From WHTK01 sp965197795 (GTDB taxonomy: Bacteria; Chloroflexota; Dehalococcoidia; DSTF01; WHTK01): 64,000 nt of DNA. This document shows, in pieces, positions 59,303 through 64,000 of this stretch. The stretch is taken from the NCBI GenBank assembly GCA_965197795.1, contig OZ240228.1:3100001-3164000 (forward strand). The letters run 5' to 3'. The notes below the pieces were generated by a model that did not search any database, had not been told where the DNA came from, and was given only the letters and a program-made list of their open reading frames with translations. Positions within the stretch are counted from its first letter, which is position 1. Every line of letters starts with the position of its first letter. Position numbers and translations under genes: made by a program.

Positions 59303-59318
59303 TACGCCTTCAGCAGCC
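59303..59318 (-). repeat. Dispersed gene-end repeat, short copy E
   Basis: The 16 bases TACGCCTTCAGCAGCC match the terminal part of copies A and D, encoding 'GLLKA' plus stop on the minus strand. The rest of the element is absent. Confidence 0.3.
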
Positions 59319-59444
59319 ACTCATATCTTTGGCAGCCTTCGGGTGTATGGTTGGCGTGTGTTAAGAGGCACACGACCTAACTGGCCCGATCCACGGCGCC
59401 TGGATCGTCTTCGAAAACGGATCGAGATCCCCAAAGGGGACGAG

Positions 59445-59546
59445 ATGCGGCATTCGCCACGAAGCAGGACAGAAACCGCTGTCTACGGAGTCATCTTGCT
59501 CGCTGGACTACTGGTGGGAATCGCCATCATCGTTCGAGTTTTCTGA
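59445..59546 (+). CDS. Small single-pass membrane peptide (hypothetical)
   Basis: 33 codons from an ATG preceded by AAAGGGGACG. A basic start 'MRHSPRSRTETAVYG' is followed by one hydrophobic helix 'VILLAGLLVGIAIIV'. It could be a real small membrane protein or chance; there is no family support. It lies within the otherwise gene-poor 59244-59861 region. Confidence 0.35.
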   Translation: MRHSPRSRTETAVYGVILLAGLLVGIAIIVRVF

Positions 59547-59650
59547 CTACGTCTCGCCGAGCCACGATTCGTACTTACCTGGCGGCTAGGACGCACCGGA
59601 CTCGTGGAGTGGTTCGGTAGAGAGACGCCACCCTTGAGCCTGCAGCGCTT

Positions 59651-59730
59651 TACGCCTTCAGCAGCCCCCGACGCCCCAGCGCAGGCTGCATCGTCATGTC
59701 CTGGAACTCGGCGATGGCGAAATCGAGGCG
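59651..59730 (-). repeat. Dispersed gene-end repeat, copy D
   Basis: On the minus strand it encodes 'RLDFAIAEFQDMTMQPALGR' then 'RGLLKA' and a stop. A TGA stop directly precedes it in frame, so it is not the end of a living gene. It shares 32 identical bases with copy A. Confidence 0.55.
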
Positions 59731-59806
59731 TCAGCTCGTCACCACACGACTGTGGGCTAGCTAGACATAGCTCAGCAACCGGTCAAATCGGTCAGTTTAG
59801 AAGGGG

Positions 59807-59843
59807 AAGAAGCCGGGCTCATTAAGCGTGAGCCCGGCTTCTT
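59807..59843. terminator. Terminator after R8
   Basis: A perfect 15-base-pair stem, AAGAAGCCGGGCTCA with TGAGCCCGGCTTCTT, and a seven-base loop. It lies 18 bases beyond the R8 stop. Confidence 0.8.
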
Positions 59844-59861
59844 GCCTCAGTTTGATAAGCC

Positions 59862-61238
59862 CTACGTTCTTACTTCCACCGCGACCTTCAATGCCTCTGC
59901 GGATGCTGGTGCTTCACCAGCCATCGCTTTGACCTTTTCGATCGCCTCGTCAAGGGTGCCCTCTTGGGTGGTAACCCTGGCGATGTGGTAGCGGTAACCC
60001 TCCGGGCTCCAAGGCTCCGACGGCTCGATCCCGGCAGCTAGCGCTTTCACCGTCTTCAGCAGGCGGCGGCGGATGTAGATGATCTTGAAGTCCGAGCTCG
60101 TCAGGTGCTCCTGGGTTCGGTCTGCCAGCGGACCCCACTGGTTCTCCATCATCGAGACGTCCTGCCAGGGGAAGCACGGTATACCGGAATAGGTGAAGTT
60201 ACGCTGCACCTGGCGGTCGATCTTGTAGTCGTTGTGGACGTTTTGCACGCCGATGTAGGTGCCGGGTATGAGCTCTGGATAGTACCAGCCGCCGTTCTTG
60301 TACTCGTCGATCTCGGGTTGCGGGATCGGGTCATAGCTCCAACGCAGGCGATAGAACCAGATTTTCTCATTGTTGATCGGCACGCGGATGTTGGTCGACA
60401 TCGTGTTTGTACCGGCTGTGGTGCCGGCGGTGCAATAGATCGGCATCATCCAGGGACTCAGACTGGCGATCTTGGTGCCATCCGGCCGCTCGCCAGAACT
60501 CAGGAAGAACACACCTGTGTCGGTGTCCTCGATTGTGCCCCAGGCCTGCTTGTCGGCCTCTGTTTGACGCCGGGGACCCACCGCGCGCGGGAACGGCTCG
60601 TTCTCGGGAGTTGGGCGGTTCCTGGGACGAACCTGGACGTTGTTGAACTGTTGTACCTGAGGGCTGCCGTCGATCTTGGTGTGCAGGAAGGGACCGTGGC
60701 CGGGGTCGTAGTCGCCCTCCATGGCCTGCAGGTAGTTGCACTCCACCTGGAATTTCATCACGAAGCGATGCTCTGCGGGCAGCTTCGTCCACTCGAACTC
60801 CGGGAAGGGCGGCTGCTTGTCCTTGGGACCCATGTAGGCAAAGATCATGTTTCCCGCCTCCACGCATGGGTAATTCTTTGCCTGGATCTTGTTCTTGAAG
60901 ACTTCGCCCTCGGGCGCGTTCGGTATATCGACACAATTGCCGTCGACGTCGAACTTCCAGCCGTGGTAAATGCAGCGCAGCCCATTCTCCTCGTTACGGC
61001 CGAAGAACAGGGGCGCGCCGCGGTGCGGGCAGTACGCGTCCATCAAGCCGACCCGGCCGTCCGAGTCGCGGAAGGCCACCAACTTCTCGTCCAGGACCTC
61101 AACGCGCAGCGGCACGCTGTCGGGACCGGGCAGCTCCTCGGCCAGCGCGACTGGTATCCAGAAGCGCCGGAAGAGCTCGCCCATCGGCTGTCCGGGACTG
61201 ATATTAGTGACTAGCTCGTTGTCTTCTTTGCTTAGCAT
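59862..61238 (-). CDS. Rieske non-heme iron oxygenase alpha subunit, R8
   Basis: 458 residues, sister of R7. Rieske 'CPHRGAPLFFG' and 'CIYHGWKFDVDG'. The following loop is 'DIPNAPEGEVFKNK'. Iron site 'GDYDPGHGPFLHTKIDG'. Ligand region 'WQDVSMMENQWGPLADRTQE'. It is on the same strand as R7 but 600 bases away with a terminator between, so the two are separately transcribed. Confidence 0.93.
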   Translation of the reverse strand: MLSKEDNELVTNISPGQPMGELFRRFWIPVALAEELPGPDSVPLRVEVLDEKLVAFRDSDGRVGLMDAYCPHRGAPLFFGRNEENGLRCIYHGWKFDVDGNCVDIPNAPEGEVFKNKIQAKNYPCVEAGNMIFAYMGPKDKQPPFPEFEWTKLPAEHRFVMKFQVECNYLQAMEGDYDPGHGPFLHTKIDGSPQVQQFNNVQVRPRNRPTPENEPFPRAVGPRRQTEADKQAWGTIEDTDTGVFFLSSGERPDGTKIASLSPWMMPIYCTAGTTAGTNTMSTNIRVPINNEKIWFYRLRWSYDPIPQPEIDEYKNGGWYYPELIPGTYIGVQNVHNDYKIDRQVQRNFTYSGIPCFPWQDVSMMENQWGPLADRTQEHLTSSDFKIIYIRRRLLKTVKALAAGIEPSEPWSPEGYRYHIARVTTQEGTLDEAIEKVKAMAGEAPASAEALKVAVEVRT

Positions 61239-61577
61239 TGCCTTTCAATCCTCTCGTTGCCCGCTTCATGGCGGCGGTTCTAAGACTTCTCCTGCGGACT
61301 AATGGTCGCGTAGGATTCCCGAGTCTCTAGGGTTAATACTCTTCCCAGAACGTCAAGGTGTCAACCTTAGGTGCTCAATCTGATGAACTGCAGGGCGTCA
61401 ACGACGGTATCATCCGTACCACGGCCTTTCAGTGATGGTTCCCAAGCTCGTCAAGGAGTCGATGAATGGATACGGCGACAAACCTCGAAGTCCGGTGGGA
61501 AGCCCAAGGCTCTGTTCCGCACTACCGTATGGATCAGATTCAGCCGCTTCTTCAAGGTCGCGTGAATATCGCGGGAG
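61239..61577. other. Intergenic region without recognisable content
   Basis: About 340 bases upstream of R8. I see no convincing gene, terminator or repeat; it presumably carries the R8 promoter. Confidence 0.5.
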
Positions 61578-61799
61578 TTGAATAGGCGATTCTTCGGACT
61601 ACTCGCACTCTCGTTCGGACCCTTAGTGTTGCTCGGCGGACGGCTCGCCGCGTTCACGCTCGTCGGATTGGTATGTATCCCGGTCGGGACCCTAATGATG
61701 CTCTCGGCGCCGGTTCTACTTTGGAGCATGAGGGTTGCCGTACTCTCGGCAGCGTTGCAAGCGTCTATCTGGCTACTCCCTTTGACGCTCTTCCCTTAG
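61578..61799 (+). CDS. Small hydrophobic protein (hypothetical)
   Basis: 73 codons from a TTG start, with two or three hydrophobic stretches ('FFGLLALSFGPLVLLGG', 'FTLVGLVCIPVGTLMMLSA', 'VLSAALQASIWLLPLTLF'). There is no clear Shine-Dalgarno and no known family. It may be a small membrane protein or a chance open frame. Confidence 0.3.
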   Translation: MNRRFFGLLALSFGPLVLLGGRLAAFTLVGLVCIPVGTLMMLSAPVLLWSMRVAVLSAALQASIWLLPLTLFP

Positions 61800-61956
61800 C
61801 CAAACGCCGGGGCGTTGCAACTGCATAAGTCGCTGGCGCCATCGCGCGAGTTCGCGTTCGCATTGGCTGATCTTGAGGCGTATACGCCGGGTTATTAGTA
61901 TCGACAGATTCGCGAACGTTCGTCAGTAGGTGATGCTTTCGCGTAGCGAAGCCGGC

Positions 61957-62048
61957 TGGCGGAGAGGCAGGGATTCGAACCCTGGATACGCCATAAGACG
62001 TATAACGGTTTTCGAGACCGCCGCATTCAACCGCTCTGCCACCTCTCC
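61957..62048 (-). tRNA. tRNA-Ser (anticodon CGA)
   Basis: The minus strand folds as a class II tRNA. The acceptor is GGAGAGG/CCTCTCC, the anticodon loop is CTCGAAA with anticodon CGA (codon UCG), there is a long variable arm (TATACG...CGTATC), and the T arm is CAGGG-TTCGAAT-CCCTG. The discriminator is G, and CCA is encoded (61957-61959). Confidence 0.95.
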
Positions 62049-62097
62049 ACGCGCGATTCTAGCAGAGGGCCGCGTGGCGGACGGCCGTAGAGAAAGA

Positions 62098-62126
62098 GAG
62101 AGGGCCGGTCCAAAACCAGCCCTCTC
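62098..62126 (-). terminator. Terminator of the sortase pair
   Basis: GAGAGGGC pairs with GCCCTCTC, extended by GGT/ACC after one mismatch. The minus strand continues as CTCTCTTTCT. It lies 22 bases after the second sortase stop. Confidence 0.65.
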
Positions 62127-62147
62127 GATGCGACTCTTGCGTGGGAA

Positions 62148-63041
62148 TCAGCCGACCTTGTCCAGGTAGGCGGCCCAGCGTGTTGCGTACTCGTGAGCCA
62201 CCGGGTCCCAGGCGCCGCCACAGGTGACCAGCGTCATATCGGCCTGGCTGCTCGCCAGGATGCCGCCCCAGTTGGCGCTGGGCGAGTAGGACGCGACGGA
62301 ACGCACCACGTATCGCTGCACGGTGCCGTCGTTGAAGTAATAGGTGGCTTCGGCGCCGGCTTGCAGCTTTGAGACGCCGAAAAACAGCGCGGTTCCCGGG
62401 CTGCCGGCGTGGCAGCTAGCACAGTCGACGTGGGCGGCGAGTGTCAGGTTGCCATCCTTATAGCCTCCGACGCCAGAGTGATTCTGGAAGTCGTACCAGA
62501 CGGCGTTGAAGTAGCCCACCGGGTCAGGCATTTGGCCACTCGTACCCACGACGGCGCCGGTCACCGTTGTGTCGACGCCGATGGACGGGATGACCAGACG
62601 GTCGCCGAGGTAGAACTCACTTGCGGCGATGTAGTTGTTGCCGCTTCCAGTAGAACCACCGGTATTACTGCTGCCCGTGCTGCTCTGGACGCTGTCGGAT
62701 GTGCGCGTGCAGTTATCCAGGTACCAATCGTGCTCGCCCGGCGACAGGTAGTCCGTGCCGCGAATCGCGTCGCAATCCCGGCGGTTCAGCGGGTCCACCA
62801 CCGCATCTTCCTGCGTGGGAACCGGCGTGAGCGTGGGCGGCAGCGTAGGAGCAACGTCGAGGTTGGCGAGGCTCAACGTGTCGCGTTGACGCACGGATAC
62901 CGAATCGGAGCCATTACCACCGATACCGAAGCCGAGCGCGACCGCGGTCGCGGCCACGAAAGCTACGACCGGTACGGGCAGCAGCAGCGCCCAGCGCGGC
63001 GTGTTGGCGAAAAAGTTCTGCAGTTTGTCCTGCAACCTCAT
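62148..63041 (-). CDS. Sortase-family transpeptidase, second gene of pair
   Basis: 297 residues. One membrane helix (about 18-40) precedes a Ser/Gly/Thr-rich linker. The sortase domain begins near 140 ('LGDRLVIPSIGVDTTV'). The catalytic His is in 'LTLAAHVDCASC', the Cys in 'MTLVTCGGAWD' and the Arg in 'EYATRWAAYL'. The ATG overlaps the stop of the first sortase gene (ATGA). No LPxTG-type substrate gene is adjacent. Confidence 0.87.
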   Translation of the reverse strand: MRLQDKLQNFFANTPRWALLLPVPVVAFVAATAVALGFGIGGNGSDSVSVRQRDTLSLANLDVAPTLPPTLTPVPTQEDAVVDPLNRRDCDAIRGTDYLSPGEHDWYLDNCTRTSDSVQSSTGSSNTGGSTGSGNNYIAASEFYLGDRLVIPSIGVDTTVTGAVVGTSGQMPDPVGYFNAVWYDFQNHSGVGGYKDGNLTLAAHVDCASCHAGSPGTALFFGVSKLQAGAEATYYFNDGTVQRYVVRSVASYSPSANWGGILASSQADMTLVTCGGAWDPVAHEYATRWAAYLDKVG

Positions 63042-63874
63042 TGAGTCACTCCCGTGGATACGGTCTCGATAACGCGGGTCGCGGTGACGACCTGACGGTT
63101 GGTATATTCGCGCGTCTCCCTGTTAAAGTTCCCGCCGCAGGTAATGACAGTCAGCGTTTCCTGCTCGGTGGAGCTGACGATCTGGTCCCAGGTGCCGTCG
63201 GCCAGGGAAGCCGGGACAGGCTGATTAGAGGTCACCTCGTACATGAATACGTCACCATTGGCGTGGATTTCGATGCTGTCGCCGACCTGGAGCAGATTGA
63301 GGTTCCAGAGGACGGCCTCACAGGGCGGCGGCACCGTCCCGTTGTTGCAAGGCCGCGAGCCGGAGTCAACGTGGCCCGCGAAGACCGCGTTACCGCCCAG
63401 GCCCGGCGCCCCGCCGTAGTTGCTGAAGTCCGAGAAATCGTAGTAGGCCACGTCGTCTGGGCCGTTGGGGTTGGGCATCTCGCCGGACGATGGGACCGTT
63501 CGATACGTCAGCGGTGCGTCGATGCCGAATCGTTCAATTACGAATCGGAAGTCAGGCCCGATCTCGGTCCAGTGACCCGTTGGCTGAGCGGTGGGGCGCG
63601 TCAGGTCGATGGTCGCCTCGGGTGTGGGCTGAACCGTCAGCAGGCCGCCGGATTCGGAGGTCGGCCGGGCCGCGGCGACTGGTTCGGCGTCGTCTTTGCC
63701 ACCGCTGAGTGCGACGACGAGGAGGATGATTCCTACAACAACGACGGCCGCGATGCCGGCCAGCAGGGGCAGAGGAAGCTGACCACTGCGTATTTGTTGG
63801 AGAAGGGATTGTAGAGGGTTTTGGTTGCCTGGCGGGTCCGGCTGCTGATCGCCAGTGGAGCTGTTCTGGACCAT
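63038..63874 (-). CDS. Sortase-family transpeptidase, first gene of pair
   Basis: 278 residues. A Pro/Gln-rich N-terminus, one membrane helix ('AAVVVVGIILLVVALSGG') and a linker to about 95 come before the sortase domain. The catalytic His is in 'NAVFAGHVDSG', the Cys in 'LTVITCGGNFN' and the Arg in 'EYTNRQVV'. It resembles the class often called E or F (small, His-Val-Asp). The paired sortase downstream is translationally coupled. Confidence 0.87.
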   Translation of the reverse strand: MVQNSSTGDQQPDPPGNQNPLQSLLQQIRSGQLPLPLLAGIAAVVVVGIILLVVALSGGKDDAEPVAAARPTSESGGLLTVQPTPEATIDLTRPTAQPTGHWTEIGPDFRFVIERFGIDAPLTYRTVPSSGEMPNPNGPDDVAYYDFSDFSNYGGAPGLGGNAVFAGHVDSGSRPCNNGTVPPPCEAVLWNLNLLQVGDSIEIHANGDVFMYEVTSNQPVPASLADGTWDQIVSSTEQETLTVITCGGNFNRETREYTNRQVVTATRVIETVSTGVTQ

Positions 63875-63930
63875 CGAGTGAAAACCCCTGGGGAAGAAGT
63901 AATGGCAAATCCGATGAGACGCCTCAATCC

Positions 63931-63959
63931 AGAATAGAGAGCGAATTTCCGCGATGCAA
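63931..63959 (-). promoter_or_regulatory. Promoter of the sortase pair
   Basis: On the minus strand, TTGCAT (63954-63959) and TATTCT (63931-63936) are 17 bases apart, 57 bases before the first sortase ATG. Confidence 0.5.
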
Positions 63960-64000
63960 GCAAGGGTTGGTGCAGGTTGAGGGCGGTCCTCTTAGAAAGG

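Noticed and set aside
61371..61565. 64-codon open frame before R8
   Set aside because: No hydrophobic or motif content, no ribosome site, and low-quality composition.

Overview
The window is high-GC bacterial DNA, most likely from an uncultured Chloroflexota (SAR202- or Dehalococcoidia-like). This is inference. It rests on an intact nuoL-M-N end of complex I, an AroH-type chorismate mutase beside trpA, a flavin/F420-type luciferase-like oxidoreductase, surface sortases and lipobox lipoproteins, and an unusually large set of Rieske oxygenases, a known feature of that group. No phage, IS transposase or CRISPR array was seen.

Layout. 1-4901: nuoK tail, nuoL, nuoM, nuoN. 4898-6977: three tandem, translationally coupled HAD phosphatase genes, each with one frameshift. 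7027-9067: scpA, aroH, trpA. 9162-13752: AMIN-like lipoprotein, moaA, luciferase-like oxidoreductase, a repeat-containing secreted protein and a small Rieske ferredoxin. 13872-17583: peptide-type ABC binding protein (three frameshifts) and two permeases. 17724-18472: an AhpD-like redox protein whose CxxC motif reads CxxTGA and is followed by a SECIS-like hairpin, a probable selenoprotein. 18715-26955: binding-protein-fold enzymes, two short MetE-like proteins, an ECF sigma/anti-sigma/lipoprotein locus and an MFS carrier.

27113-61238 is the accessory core. It holds eight Rieske oxygenase alpha subunits (R1-R8, one frameshifted) among enzymes that could act on their products: kynureninase-like, VOC, VOC-bicupin, ThDP enzyme, aldo/keto reductase, RidA triple fusion, SDR, Ldh2-type dehydrogenase, Gfo/Idh/MocA oxidoreductase, a 4,5-dihydroxyphthalate-decarboxylase-like protein and MFS carriers. 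Around 46-54 kb the gene types match the phthalate 4,5-dioxygenase pathway (MFS, oxygenase, Gfo/Idh/MocA dehydrogenase, decarboxylase), but no flavin reductase gene is present. Between 28.5 and 32.3 kb lies a graveyard of truncated genes fused end to end. 61239-64000 holds a tRNA-Ser and two coupled sortases.

More than 20 apparent single-base frameshifts are visible, almost all in accessory genes, while nuoLMN, scpA, aroH, trpA and moaA are clean. At least one lies in a six-base homopolymer, so assembly error and real decay both remain possible. Genes with a single frameshift are given here as CDS with the break stated; genes with truncations or deletions are given as pseudogenes.
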